A DNA stretch of 64,000 nucleotides from Eggerthellaceae bacterium (GCA_030524475.1 JAUNGO010000003.1:23505-87504); one strand, 5' to 3'. Positions 43,508-54,800 are shown, counted from the first letter of the stretch. Numbers and translations: made by a program. The notes: a model not told the origin generated them from the letters alone.

Positions 43508-44443
43508 ATGAGTGAGAAAGCTATTTTGTTCGACACCTCGCGCTGCACGGGCTGCCATGCGTGCCAGATCGCGTGCAAGTGCTGGAACAACCTGCCGTCG
43601 CCGACGGGGCTCAACGAGAACAAGTTCTCGGGGTCGCATCAAAACCCGCCCGACATCAACGGCACCACGCGGTTGATCATGACGTACACCGAGAACGAGG
43701 CGACCATCGCGACCAAGCGCGTGAACTGGGCGTTCGGCCGCCGTGCCTGCCAGCACTGCACCGACGCCCCCTGCGCGAGCATCTGCCCGGCGGGCGCCAT
43801 CTACATCGACGAGGCCACGGGTATGGTTACCACCGACGACTCCAAGTGCGTGGCGTGCCAGTACTGCTCGACGGCGTGCCCCTTCGACGTGCCGCGCTAC
43901 GACGGCGTGCAGGGCAAGATCAACAAGTGCACGGGTTGCGTGGACCGCATCGAGAACGGCATGGCGCCGGCGTGCGTGACCACCTGCCAGCCCGAGGCGC
44001 TCGACTTCGGCGACCGCGACGAGATGATCGCGAAGGCCGAGGAGCGCCTGGCGAACCTGAAGGCGCGCGGATACGAGGACGCCTGCATCTACGGCGTCGA
44101 AGAAATGGGCGGCTTGCACGTGATCCAGGTGCTGAAGTACGGCGTGGAGGCGCACGGCCAGGTGGCCAACCCGCAGAAGAGCGCGGTGACTACTCTGACC
44201 GAGATCATGAAACCGGTGACGGGCGTGGTCTCGGGCGTGACGGTGCTCGGCCTTGCCGCCATGTTCGGCCTGGCCGCGGGCTACAAGCGCGACAAGGTGG
44301 TGTACAACCCCGAGACGGAAGACACCGTGAGCCTGATCACGGGCGACGTCGTGCAGCACGGCGACCCGCAGGACGACAAATCGGTCAAGGAGCACATCAC
44401 CGAGAACTTGCCGGTGGGGAAGAAGGGAGGCAGCCATGAGTAG
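43508..44443 (+). CDS. fdnH: Formate dehydrogenase iron-sulfur (beta) subunit
   Basis: The 311-residue protein has four cysteine groups for four [4Fe-4S] clusters: CTGCHACQIACKCW near residue 14, CQHCTDAPCASICPAG, CVACQYCSTACPFD and CTGCVDRI with CVTTCQPEA. A single hydrophobic segment near residues 238-258 (VTGVVSGVTVLGLAAMFGLA) anchors it in the membrane, as in FdnH. It lies 13 bases downstream of fdnG and its end overlaps the gamma-subunit gene by eight bases. Confidence 0.94.
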   Translation: MSEKAILFDTSRCTGCHACQIACKCWNNLPSPTGLNENKFSGSHQNPPDINGTTRLIMTYTENEATIATKRVNWAFGRRACQHCTDAPCASICPAGAIYIDEATGMVTTDDSKCVACQYCSTACPFDVPRYDGVQGKINKCTGCVDRIENGMAPACVTTCQPEALDFGDRDEMIAKAEERLANLKARGYEDACIYGVEEMGGLHVIQVLKYGVEAHGQVANPQKSAVTTLTEIMKPVTGVVSGVTVLGLAAMFGLAAGYKRDKVVYNPETEDTVSLITGDVVQHGDPQDDKSVKEHITENLPVGKKGGSHE

Positions 44444-45197
44444 CGAGAAGATTCAGGTTTCTCCCGAGCAGCGGGCCAAAGACGACGCGTTTTTGGAGGA
44501 TCGCAAGCAGAAGGGCACCGAGCGTTACATCGTGAGGCACTCCAAGCAGGCGCGCATCACCCACGGCGTGACCATCATCGCGTGCATCCTGCTGTGCATC
44601 AGCGGCCTGTTCGTGTTCGTGCCGCCGCTGGCGCAGGCGGTCGGCGCCGACGCGGTGTTCGTCGTGCGCATGGCGCACCGCGTGATCGGCGTGGTGTTCG
44701 TGGCGGTGCCGCTGGTGAGCGCCATCCTGGCGCCGAAGGGCGTGGCGCACATCTTCAAGAACCTGTTCGCCAAGTGGGACTCCGACGACAAGAAGTGGAT
44801 GCTGTTGTTCTTCCCCTACTTGTTCATGGCGAAGTGGATCCACATGCCCGACCAAAGCGAGGTCAAGTCCGGCCAGCGCTTCGCCGACGGCATGCTGTGG
44901 TTCTCCGGCGCGCTCATGGGCGTCACCGGCGTGATCATGCTTCTGGGCTCGACCGTATTCGACTTGGACGGCGGCGTCTACGGCGTGGTTCTGCTGCTGC
45001 ACGACATCGGGTTTTTGCTGATCGCGGTGTTCGGGTTGGCGCACATCTTCCTGGGCGCGGGCATCTTCCAGCCCTACCGCGGCACGCACAAGCTCATGTT
45101 CGGCGACGGCATGGTAAGCGAGTCCGACGCCCTGTACCACTGGGGCCACTGGGCACGTAAAGAAATCGCCAGCGGCGAGCACGTGGTGGAGAAATAG
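44436..45197 (+). CDS. fdnI: Formate dehydrogenase cytochrome b556-like (gamma) subunit
   Basis: The 253-residue protein has four main hydrophobic helices and histidines at positions expected for two b hemes and the quinone site (SKQARITHGVT, RMAHRVIGV, LLHDIGFLL, FGLAHIFLGAG). It takes electrons from the beta subunit and reduces menaquinone, forming the membrane half of FDH-N. The N-terminal 25 residues are charged. It overlaps fdnH by eight bases, so the three subunits are translationally coupled. Confidence 0.9.
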   Translation: MSSEKIQVSPEQRAKDDAFLEDRKQKGTERYIVRHSKQARITHGVTIIACILLCISGLFVFVPPLAQAVGADAVFVVRMAHRVIGVVFVAVPLVSAILAPKGVAHIFKNLFAKWDSDDKKWMLLFFPYLFMAKWIHMPDQSEVKSGQRFADGMLWFSGALMGVTGVIMLLGSTVFDLDGGVYGVVLLLHDIGFLLIAVFGLAHIFLGAGIFQPYRGTHKLMFGDGMVSESDALYHWGHWARKEIASGEHVVEK

Positions 45198-45200
45198 GTT

Positions 45201-45237
45201 GGCGTACCGCCGTTGCTGCCGCACCGGCGGAACCGCC
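45201..45237 (+). repeat. Partial structured element (copy E)
   Basis: Three bases after the fdnI stop, CCGCCGTTG-CTGCCG-CACCGGCGG forms the first hairpin of the structured family (loop CTGCCG in place of CTGACG). The rest of the element is missing. It runs straight into GTGCAATTG-type repeats. Confidence 0.55.
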
Positions 45238-45238
45238 C

Positions 45239-45390
45239 TGCAATTGTGCAATTGTGCAATTGGGACGTTCCAAATTGCACGTGGTGAGTGCGTGTGGCAG
45301 GGGGGCAGGTTGCTTATCGCAGGTGAACACGGGGAACGTAGCCCTGTTCACTGATCCGGTGAACAGGGCTACGTCCCCGTGTTCACCCGG
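45239..45390. repeat. Compound repeat patch between fdnI and fdhE
   Basis: TGCAATTG occurs three times in tandem (45239-45262), merging into a complete 27-base GTGCAATTGGGACG palindrome (45254-45280). Then a pair of GTGAACA-family palindromes, about 45323-45351 and 45360-45387, is arranged as an inverted repeat with CGTAGCCCTGTTCAC on one side and GTGAACAGGGCTACG on the other. The remaining spacer up to 45467 shows no gene. Confidence 0.7.
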
Positions 45391-45467
45391 CGAAGGGCGA
45401 CTTTCGCTCAAACCGTAGGGCAAGGGCCATGCCCTTGCCGCGTGAATCAACAAAGGAATCAACTTTT

Positions 45468-46364
45468 ATGAACCTCAAACTTATCGACGCTGCCATCAAA
45501 AGCTACGCGGACGATCTCGACGCGTCTGACGCGGCGCGACTCGACTTCTTCCGCGCGCTGTGGGGCGCGGCTGACGCGGTTGGCGCGAAGGCCGCCGAGG
45601 CGGCCGCGAGCTCCTACGTGCTTCCGCCTGTCGACGAACTGGTTGCCGCCTATAAGGCCGAGCGCCCGATTTTCGCCGAGGCGCCCGCCTTGGTGGACGC
45701 CGACGCTCTGGCCGAAACGCTGGCCAGCTTGGCGCAGGTGTGCGTCGAGCGCAAGGCGTTCGCGGCCGACGTCGAGGCGGCGTTTGGGCGCTGCAAGTGG
45801 GATCGCGTGGTGCGCGCGAGCACGCCCGCGGCGGCGGGCGAGAGCCCGAGCGCGTGGCTTGAGAACCTGATGGAGGTGCTCGTCGACGACGGCATGACCG
45901 AGGACCAGGCTCACCTGGCGGCGCTTCTGGCGTCAACGGCGCTGCGCGTGCAGCTTGAAGGCTCGGCGCAGGGCGTCATGCGGGCGCTCAAGGCGGCGGG
46001 TGCGGCCGAAATGAACCACCCGACGCTGTGCCCCGTGTGCGGCAGCGCGCCGCATATGGCGCACGTGGGCGGGCAAACGTCGTCGGCGGGGCGCGGGCGC
46101 GTGCTCGTGTGCCCGCAGTGCGCGGCGGCGTGGGAATTCGACCGCGTGCGGTGCGCCCGGTGCGGCACGCGCAACCAGGCCCATTTGCACTTCTTCAACG
46201 TGGAGGGCGACGACGCGCACCGCATTGCCACCTGCGACGAGTGTGGCGGCTATATGCGCACGCTCTTCTCGGAAGACGAGCTGCGCCCGTGTTCCTACGA
46301 GGTTGAGGACGTGGTGATGGCCCGCCTCGACGCCATCGCGCAAGACCCGCACTTCTCGGCGTGA
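45468..46364 (+). CDS. fdhE: FdhE-like formate dehydrogenase accessory protein
   Basis: The 298-residue soluble protein has four CxxC knuckles in the C-terminal half: CPVCGSAP, CPQCAAAW, CARCGTRN and CDECGGY, the iron-binding arrangement of FdhE. FdhE interacts with FDH-N during assembly and is needed for its activity. The N-terminal half is helical, as in the family. ATG 45468 follows CAAAGGAATC. It is separated from fdnI by a 270-base repeat-filled spacer but is the natural last gene of the formate dehydrogenase set. Confidence 0.88.
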   Translation: MNLKLIDAAIKSYADDLDASDAARLDFFRALWGAADAVGAKAAEAAASSYVLPPVDELVAAYKAERPIFAEAPALVDADALAETLASLAQVCVERKAFAADVEAAFGRCKWDRVVRASTPAAAGESPSAWLENLMEVLVDDGMTEDQAHLAALLASTALRVQLEGSAQGVMRALKAAGAAEMNHPTLCPVCGSAPHMAHVGGQTSSAGRGRVLVCPQCAAAWEFDRVRCARCGTRNQAHLHFFNVEGDDAHRIATCDECGGYMRTLFSEDELRPCSYEVEDVVMARLDAIAQDPHFSA

Positions 46365-46844
46365 CGGCGCAATTGGTGCAATTGTGCAATTGGGACGTTC
46401 CTAATTGCACATTGCGCGCGAGCGTGACAAGGGGACAGGTCGTTTGTCACGCTCTTGCCACGTAAGCCCCTTGCGGGGTGCTCGAACGGAGACGCCGTTT
46501 CCCCATGTGTACACCTGGGTGGAACCGTCCTTTACATGCAGACCGCTGCGGCCTCGCAACCGCGAAGCCGCGGTCCGTTCGACCACCTCGCAGGGGGCTT
46601 TTTGCGCGCAGGCGTGTGTAATTGTGCAATTGGGACGTTCCAAATGACACGCGCGCGCCAGGTGAGTCGGGGTATTTCTGCAATTGGGACGTTCCAAATG
46701 ACACGCGCGCCAGGTGGGCTGGGCATTTCGGCTGCCAATGCCAAGGGCGCGTGTCGATTTTTGCGCGCAGATGCAATTAGGAACGTCCCAATTGCACGTT
46801 CGACCTGCGAGATTTCATGGCAAACGACCCGTCCCTTTGTCATG
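46365..46844. repeat. Repeat-packed intergenic region without genes
   Basis: This 480-base gap between fdhE and the luxR-type gene contains no credible gene. It holds GTGCAATTG-family palindromes at 46384-46410, 46624-46650, 46678-46704 and 46770-46797 (the last inverted), and GTGACAA-family palindromes at 46424-46450 and about 46816-46844. A large nested hairpin lies at 46464-46600. The unit containing 46624 and 46678 is duplicated in tandem with a period of about 55 bases. Confidence 0.75.
46464..46600. repeat. 137-base nested palindrome
   Basis: The 27-base outer arms (46464-46490 and 46574-46600) match at 24 positions. The left starts AAGCCCCTTGCGGGG and the right ends CTCGCAGGGGGCTT, followed by TTTGCG. 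Inside are two smaller hairpins, one around CCATGTGTACACC and one with ACCGC and GCCGCGGT arms. It could be a terminator-like RNA, a relative of the structured elements, or a recombination site folded as single-stranded DNA. Confidence 0.6.
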
Positions 46845-48629
46845 TTACGAGAAGAAGTGCTTGGTGAGGCCGGCGCGGGTTTGGGTGTTGGTCTTGCGGT
46901 AGATGGCCGAGAGGTGGCGCTGCAGCATGCGCAGCGACATGCCCAGGCTGTCCGCGATGCGTTGGAGGGTGTCCTCGCTTTGCACCACGGCGGCCAGCAC
47001 GTCGGCCTCGCGCGGCGTGAGGGCGTGCTCTTCGGCGAAGGCGTGCAGGCGCTCGGGGATGGCGGCATCGGGGGAGGCCTGTGCGGCAGGCGATGCGGCG
47101 GGCGCAATTGGCGAAGCGTCTGCCCCGGTGGCAGAGGCGTCGTCGCCGAGGCGCGCGACGACGCCAGCACTGGCACCCGCATCCGCGTCAACGTCCGTGC
47201 CTTCCGCAAGCGCGCTTCCCTGCATGAGGCCAAGCGCGAAGAACAGCGCGCTCACGACGGCGAACAGCACCACGACGGCCGCCATGACGAGCGCCACGTT
47301 CCCCGCTCCCACCAGCGCGAGCGAGGGTCCGATGAAGGCAAGCGCCGCAAGGTTGTTCGCGGCGCGGCCCGCCCCCGCCCACAGCTGCGGTAGCCTCGTG
47401 CGTGGGGCAAGCAGGAAGAACCCTGCGGTGAAGAACACGACGAAAAAGCCAGCCGACACGTAGAACACGATGAGGCCGACGACCGGCGCGGCACCCAGCT
47501 CGATGGCCAGGATGGACAGCGTCGACAGCAGCATGACGCAAAACATCGCCGGTCCCATGAGGCGGCGCCCGCGCGCGTCGAACACGAAGCCCGCCGCAAG
47601 GCCGCTTGCCGCCAGGAAAAGGCGCGGCCAGGTTTCCACGTCGAGGCTGCCTTGGGCGTCGGCGATGGTGACGATGTTGTCAAGCGTGCTGAACATGAAC
47701 GTCATGAGCACGATGAGTGCCGCGAAGCCGACGGCGCGGCGCGTGCCGCAGCGCTGCGCGGGGGAGCGCTGCGTCGCCGCCGCGCGGGCGTGGGCGTGGG
47801 TTGGGGCGGCTTGGGCTTCGGAATGGGTTTCGCGGGCGGTTTCGGCGACGGCGTCATCTTGGGAGGCGCGAATGGCTTGGGATGCGGATTCGCCGTCGGT
47901 TGCGGCGGTTTCCTTCGCAGCCTCGCCGACGACGCCGGCTTGCGCGCGCGGCCACGCCCGCGACGTGAGCGCGACCAGCGCAACGACGGCCGCGGCAAGG
48001 ACGGCGGCCGCCGCGGCGGGCGGCAACACGTTGTCCAGCAGGTTGCCCGCGAACTGCATGAGCAACCCGGCCGCGTACGCCGCGCCGACGCAGCGCGCGA
48101 CGCGCGCGCTTCCCGCCAGCGCCTCGGCGCACACCCAATGTGCCGCGCCGCCCGCCACGCCCAACAGCGCGAACAGCGCGTATCCCGCCGCGCGCACCGC
48201 GCCCGCGCCGTCCTGCGCGACGATGACGCCAAGACATGCCGCCGCAGCCGCGCAGCCGCAGGCGGCCGCAACCGACAGCGCCCGCCTCGGCAGGCGCGCC
48301 ACGAGCGCGAACGCGGCGAACCCCAACACGCTTATGCCAAGCGCGACGTTCTGCGCGACGACGACCTCCGAGGCCGCCACGAAGTCGCCCATGCGCGTGT
48401 CGAACAGGAACTCGCTTCCCAAAAACGCGAAGTAAAACAGCGCGAGCGCCGCAACGGCGGCAAACGCGGTGGCGCGGGAGCTTTGCGACGCGAGGCCCGC
48501 CTTGGGGGCCGCCGGGAAACGCGGTGTTGTGCGGCTGGCGCTCGGCACGGCGGCGTGCTCCTTCCTCGCTTCGGACGGTCGGCGGTTGACGAATCGCCGG
48601 CTGCGCATGGGACAGCCGGCGACGAACAT
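46845..48629 (-). CDS. Membrane-integrated LuxR-family transcriptional regulator
   Basis: The 594-residue protein has about twelve hydrophobic segments in two blocks (roughly residues 45-235 and 305-490), separated by a charged linker. The C-terminal LuxR helix-turn-helix is LTPREADVLAAVVQSEDTLQRIADSLGMSLRMLQRHLSAIYRKTNTQTRAGL. A transporter-like membrane sensor fused directly to a LuxR DNA-binding domain is a recurrent architecture in Eggerthellaceae. It is divergent from the giant surface protein and may control it. The start is uncertain: ATG 48629 is listed; ATG 48608 is also possible, and the frame is open to 48770. A purine-rich GGGAGGGGG lies about 17 bases before 48629. Confidence 0.85.
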   Translation of the reverse strand: MFVAGCPMRSRRFVNRRPSEARKEHAAVPSASRTTPRFPAAPKAGLASQSSRATAFAAVAALALFYFAFLGSEFLFDTRMGDFVAASEVVVAQNVALGISVLGFAAFALVARLPRRALSVAAACGCAAAAACLGVIVAQDGAGAVRAAGYALFALLGVAGGAAHWVCAEALAGSARVARCVGAAYAAGLLMQFAGNLLDNVLPPAAAAAVLAAAVVALVALTSRAWPRAQAGVVGEAAKETAATDGESASQAIRASQDDAVAETARETHSEAQAAPTHAHARAAATQRSPAQRCGTRRAVGFAALIVLMTFMFSTLDNIVTIADAQGSLDVETWPRLFLAASGLAAGFVFDARGRRLMGPAMFCVMLLSTLSILAIELGAAPVVGLIVFYVSAGFFVVFFTAGFFLLAPRTRLPQLWAGAGRAANNLAALAFIGPSLALVGAGNVALVMAAVVVLFAVVSALFFALGLMQGSALAEGTDVDADAGASAGVVARLGDDASATGADASPIAPAASPAAQASPDAAIPERLHAFAEEHALTPREADVLAAVVQSEDTLQRIADSLGMSLRMLQRHLSAIYRKTNTQTRAGLTKHFFS

Positions 48630-48823
48630 GATAGCAGCATATGTGCCCCCTCCCCGAAATTCTTTTTCGCGCCACGGGCGAGCGGCTTCAAAATGCCACG
48701 TCAAAGCAGGGGTTCGTAAATGCGAATCTGGCGGCGCGCCAGAAATTGACCACAATGGTGAAATGTTCAATTGTGTTTCGGCGCAGCGCGGCCAGGCGGC
48801 GCGCGCAGGGGAAGGGATGCGGC

Positions 48824-51800
48824 ATGAGGCGATCGGGTTGGTGGAAAAGCGCGCTTTCGGTGGCGCTGGTCGGCGTGTTGGTTATAGGGCTGATGCCGAC
48901 GGCGGGCTTCGCGACGGGCGACGGCGCGGGTGAAGGCGCGGAAGCGGCGAACGTCGCGGCTGCCAGCGCGACCGACGACGTGACGGAATCAAGCGCCGCT
49001 GCGGAAGACGCTTTCGACGAAGGCGCGGGCAACATCGTGCTCGACGCGCAAACGTTGTATGGCGGGGAAAGCGTAGCGACGGTGGAGGCTGACGAGATCG
49101 ATGACGCTGACGGCGCAAACGCGGCTGCGCAGACAGAAGGCGAGGGCGAAGCTGCGGGCGACGCTGATGCTACCGCCTCGCAAGAGGAAACGTATACGGC
49201 AGGCCCCAATCCTTTCAAGGAGGGCGTTGACGCGCAGCCGCTGCTCGATTACGACAACTACGATAAGTACGTGGTGACCGACGACCAGGGCAACGTGGAC
49301 AAGACCGAGACGGCCAAGCGTTGGAAGACCTCCGTCGGTTGCGCGGGCACCAAGATGTGGGCGGGAACGCTCATCCAGGACAACGGCTACTGGGATGAGC
49401 CGGGCTGGTCGTTTGTTTCCAACTGGCCGACGCCCGACCCGCTGCATGCGGCGGAAGTGTACGGTTACATTGAGCCCAGCTACGCGTCGACGGTGGACGG
49501 GGAAACGCGCGACGTCGTGTTCGCGGAAGGCGACGCTGGCCTTACTTCGCTCGATTTGGGTGCCGTTTTCGACGGAAGCTACGACGTCTACATCGACGGC
49601 TTCGCCTTCAAGTACAACCGCTTGAGTTCGCTTACCGTGCCGAGTTTCGTGAAGAAGATCGACTATTATGCGTTCCAGCAGGACGGCACGAACGCCTTTT
49701 TGAGCAACGTGCAGTTTGAAACCGACGCGAACGGCAACGGCATCCAATACATTGCCGGCAATGCGTTCAGCAGCTGTAGCGGCCTTGCCAACCAAGAGCT
49801 GATCGAGATTCCCGAGTCGGTGCAGTACCTGTGCGGCGGGGCGTTTTTATACTGCGGCGCGCTGACCGTGCGCATCGACAATCCCGACGTTCGCCTCAAC
49901 GACGATGATCCAAATGACAGTTCCGTGCGCTCTCCCTTCGACGAGGGCACGACCGTCTACGCTTACCGCTACAAGACCGACGGCAGCGATTCCGACGTGT
50001 ACCGGCTCTCGCAAGAAGACACGAGCTTGAACTACGTTTGGCTCGACGAGGAAGCGGCCAAGGTCAGCGTTACGGGTACGCTTGAGCTTCCCGAGGGTGT
50101 GAACGCCTCCGATGCGGTTGTCACGCTCGCACAGGCGGGCGCAAGCCACCAACTCGAGGTCAACGAAAACGATGGCACCTTTTCCTACGACTCTTGCCAG
50201 ACGGCGACCGAGGCCACGCTGACGGTGGAGCTGCCCGGCTACTACACGCAAACCTTCCTGCGCACGGCGGCGCAGATGAAGAGCGATTGGAACGTGGGCA
50301 CGATTGCGGCCGGCTCCTTCTCCAAGATAGAGACGCAGCGGTCGTTCCCCATCACGGTGCTCCAAAAGACGGGCGGCACCGACGAGGACGGAAACGAGTT
50401 GGTTGCCAGCATCCCCGACGCCTCGAAGCTCTCTTACACCTTGAAGCAGGGCGATGCCGAGCTTACCTATGGCCAGGACAACGACTACGTTATTCAAGGC
50501 GGGCACGTCGTGCTTTCCGAGGCTCTTGCAAGCAACGAGGAAGCGCTTGCGCAGCTGAAGCTGCAGGTGACACCCGATGACGCGCTTAAGCTTTCGAGCG
50601 CGACCGTTTCGCTCGACTTCGAAAGCCGAGGATTCCAGGCGCAGCTTGAGCCGTGGGGCAGCGCAACCATCACGACCAACGCCGCGTTCGAGGACCGCAG
50701 CCACGTGATGGTGTTCGACGGGACGGAAGACACTGCGCGCTGCATCATGGACGGCTATTCCTCGGTCAACTGGCCTGCAGATCAGGAAAACCCCACGTGG
50801 CTCTTCAAGACGGGACAGCTGAAGGCCGGCACCTATACGGTTGCCGCCTGCAAGCCGGAGGTGGATTTCAGCGTGTCGCACCTGCGCTCGCTCGCGAACG
50901 TGGGCATCGAGTACGCGACGGCCACGCTGACCGTCAGCGACGGCGAAACCACCGAGCTGACCATGGACGTCCCCGACTATGATTCCGCGCAGGCGCTTGC
51001 GGACATGGGCGTGCAGTCCCTTGCCGTGAGGGGCCCGAGCGAGCGCGTGGTGGTGGGGCTTGAGACGAGGATCCAGATAGACTACACGCGCGACGCCGCG
51101 AAGGCGATGGCGTTTGAGCTCGGCATTTCGAAGGACAGCTACGACGCGGCCGACGTTTCCGCGGCAACGGCGGACGGTGCGCAGGTCACGCCCACGTGCT
51201 CCCAGGACGCCATGACCCTCAGGGTGCCAGCGGGCGCGGCGTCTGGTACTTTGTACGTGTCGCTCAAGCCGACCAAGGAGCAGATCTATTCCGTGCCCGT
51301 CACCGTAAAGGTGGGCAGTGCCGCCGCAGCTGCGGGCGACGCGTCGTTCACGGCGGTGGGCACGACGGTGGACGTTTCCGGCTCCTGCGTGCGCCAGACG
51401 GGCAACGAGGCCGAGGTGCGGGCAGCCCCCAGCTCTACGGTGCAGCTGAGCATCGATGGGGAAAACGTGGGCGAGGCTGCGCAGACCAACGAGCTCGGCC
51501 GGGCACGCATCGCCTTTGACCTGCCCGAAAGCCTTGTCGGGAGCCTCTTGTTCGGCGACCGCGTGAAGCTTGAGGCGACGGTGACCCCCGAGGGCGCCGG
51601 CGGCGTTGCGGGCGGCGAAGGCGAGCAGCGCTTCACCGCCTACACGGATTGCACCTACCGCCCCTCGGCCGAGATTTGGAACTTCAGTATTACGAACGCG
51701 GGCAAGACCCAGGCGCGCATCAAGGACGGCAAGGAGTCGGGCGACTGGCTGACGGTGGCCTACCAGATTCCCCAGAAGAAGAACGCCTACTGGACCTTTG

Positions 51801-54800
51801 ACGTGACGGTGAAGAACGAGGGCCAGGCGCTCAACGCCGGCGACACGCTGATGATGTACGCCGAGCTGGAAAACGGCGAGAGCGTCGCCGTGCCGTTGAG
51901 CAGGAAGTCTAGCGACAGCACGTACACGCGCTACGTGGGCGAATACGTGGACGAGGCGTACCTGGAATACCTTGCCGCGCACGAGGACGAGGAAGGCTTG
52001 TTCGACATCAGCGACATGCGCGACCTGTTCGTTCCAGCGCGCTACAGCTTCAGCAGCTTCTCGCTGGCGTTTGCGGCCAACCTGGACGACGAGGACTACC
52101 TCGAGCGCGTGAGGGAGCGCGCCGAGCAAGAGACGACAGATAAGCAGAACTACCTGCTCAACTTGTACTGGGGCTCCTATGAGGGAAGCGACACCTACAC
52201 CGATTTGCAGAAGGCGTGCGGCGAGGTTTACGAGGAGCTGGGCTCGCTTATCGATGAGTTGGAAGCGCGCGACGATGCGAAATCCGCCGACGTTCAGGCC
52301 GCCATCGCCGAGATCGAGGCCCTGCGCCCCGACTTCCGAAACCCGTCGAGCGCCTTCCTCGCGCCCGACGAGGAAACCTGGACCGCGAAGATGGACAACC
52401 CCTTCTTCACGGGGGAGGAGCCTGAGGACGTCAGCTGGGACGCGACGAACGCGGCTGAACTGGCCGAGTGGTACGGGGACGAAGCGGTCGAGGTCAAGAA
52501 CGAGGACGGTACCACAGAGCTGGTAAAACTCACCGAACTCGCAAAGCAGGCGTTCGCCGAGCTTGAGGCCGAGATCGACCAGGCCAACTCCGACGCCAAG
52601 AATACCCAGCGGCAGCTGACGCGCGCGGTCGACAAGCTGGCGGAGGAGGCAGGCGCAAGCGCCCCGAGCGAGTCGGGCTCGCCCTACGCCTTCATGGACG
52701 ACAATCTGGAGAGCCAATGTGAGGACATGCTGAGCATTTCCGACGGCGCGGCTGAGAGCGGACAGGCGGAAACGTCGTATGGTCAAGGGCGCTTCACGGC
52801 CGACGTTTATATGACCGAGGCTCAGAAGAACGGCGCCGACGGCAAGACGCCCGGCATCTACGCGGGCTTCACCAGCGTTGTGAGCGAGACGGCGCCGCAG
52901 GGCATAGAGGAGCAGGAAGCGCGCGTGAACAGCTACAGCGTGGACTTCGCCGACAACCACCAGACGCACGACGGCGCAAAGGCCGACGCGCTCAAGGGCC
53001 TGGGCTGGAACTTCTACGGCATCGGACTCGACTTCGCCAGCCAGGGCGTCGATTGGGCGGCGAACCATACCATGAAAAACGTCCTCAATCGGCGCCTGTT
53101 TAGCAGTATGCCCATCGACAAGGTGACCGAGTGTGTCCGCGCGTACGCGAAGGCGCACCTCTTCGACTTCGAGAAAAAGGAGATTGAAGAAGCGTTCAGG
53201 CTGGCCAGGGCCGAGGGCGGCTTCTTGAACTACTTGGGGCTGGTGAGCGACTACTACGGTATGCAGGCCAGCACCGACTCGTGGTGCCAGGGCATGGACG
53301 CGTTGGGCATGATCGAGTCCGACATCGAGCAGATCAACTCGTGGATTCTGTACTACAAGCGCTTCAACCCCTGCGACAGCGACTGCCAGCGTTGCCTGGA
53401 TGCGCTGTACGCCGAGCGGGACGCGGCCGAGAAGTACAAGGTGTACCTCGAGGTCGAGGACGACAACAACTGGTTCGACGTGAAGAAGGGCATCGCCTCG
53501 TCCATCACCAACTCCATCTTGGGGGTGTGCTGCCTGGGAAGCGGCGGCGTGACCGCAGCGAACACGGCGGCGGGCGGCCAGGCGGCGACGGCGGTTGCCG
53601 AGGGCGCCAACATGGCGGGCGGCGCGATATCTAAGGCGTCGCTCGCGGTCGATTTCGCCTCCACGGAGTGGCACCTGCTGCGCGCCCCGTGGGCGGACGT
53701 TGCCAAGAACGCGTACGCCGAGGCCACGGCCTACCGTGAGAGCGTGTGCAAGAGCACCAAGAAGAAAAAAGAGGAAGAGAGCTTGACCGAGGAGGACAAG
53801 CTGCGCGGGACCATCGATTGGGACGAGTTCTACAAGCCGCTCAAGAAGACGTCGAACATCATTTTGGACCCGTCGGGCACAGTATACGAGGCGCTTGAGA
53901 GCAACCCGGTCGAGGGGGCTACGGCCACGGTGTGGAAGAGGGGCGACGGGCCGCTGGGAATTGGCGACGCGGCGTGGAACGCCGAGGGCTACGAGCAGGT
54001 GAACCCTCAGGTGACAGGCGCGGACGGCGCGTTTGCGTGGGACGTTCCCACGGGCGAGTACCAGGTACGCGTGACGAAGGAGGGGTACAAGGACGCCTCA
54101 ACCGAATGGCTGTCGGTTTTGCCGGTGCGGACCGGCCTGAAGGTGAGGCTTGAGACGACGGCGGCGCCGCAGGCGACGGGTGCGGCCGACCCGAAGTATG
54201 TTGAGGTGACGTTCGACCAGTACATGAAGGCGAGCAAGGACGTGGGCGCGTCCATCGGCGGCGCGGAGGTTGAGCGCATCGAGTGGGTTGACGTGCAGCA
54301 GGCGTCCGATGCGGACGGCTACGGCGCGCTTTCGCGCACGCTGCGCATCTACCCGACAGAACCGCTGGCCGAGGGCTCCACGGTGGAGGTGAAGCTGACG
54401 GGCGCGCAGAACTACGTGGGCACGGCGTTGGGCCTGCCGTTTGTAGGCTGGTCGCAACAGTTGACGGTTGCCAAGCGGCCCGCGCAGCTTGTTGCCAACT
54501 TCGAAAACGCCGTGGTGTTGCAGGAGGGTGCCGACGCCACGCAGCTGGTGGCGTACGTGCGCTATGCGGACGGCACGCCTGCGGTGGGGCAGCAGGTGAC
54601 GGCGAAGCTCGATTCGGGCAGCATCGCCGTGTTTGCCGGCGGCGACGCGGCTGGGGCCGATGAGTCGGGCGCCGTGTGGGTAACGGCGACGACCGACGCC
54701 GACGGCAAGGCGACATTTGGGCTTTCCGGCAGCATGGCGGGGTACACCACGCTCACGCTTGGGGTGGCCGACACGATGCTTTCCAAGGAACTTGCCGTGC

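Noticed and set aside
40918..43623. A 901-codon open frame antisense to fdnG
   Set aside because: High GC keeps the antisense frame free of stops; it lacks any motif and lies wholly opposite a well-identified gene.
45239..46844. Repeat clusters as a CRISPR array
   Set aside because: The repeats are palindromes with irregular spacing and mixed orientation; there are no uniform spacers and no cas genes.
48680..48735. tRNA-like stretch (GGCTTCAAAATGCC with GGGGTTCG) upstream of the surface protein gene, possible tRNA(Sec)
   Set aside because: No acceptor stem, no long variable arm and no proper T stem can be formed.
48746..48775. TTGACC with an A/T-rich stretch as promoter of the surface protein gene
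   Set aside because: The -35 is good, but no acceptable -10 lies at 16-18 bases, so it was not listed as a feature.
49847..53674. A 1275-codon open frame antisense to the surface protein gene
   Set aside because: Same GC effect; the composition is His/Arg/Val-rich shadow sequence with no domain.
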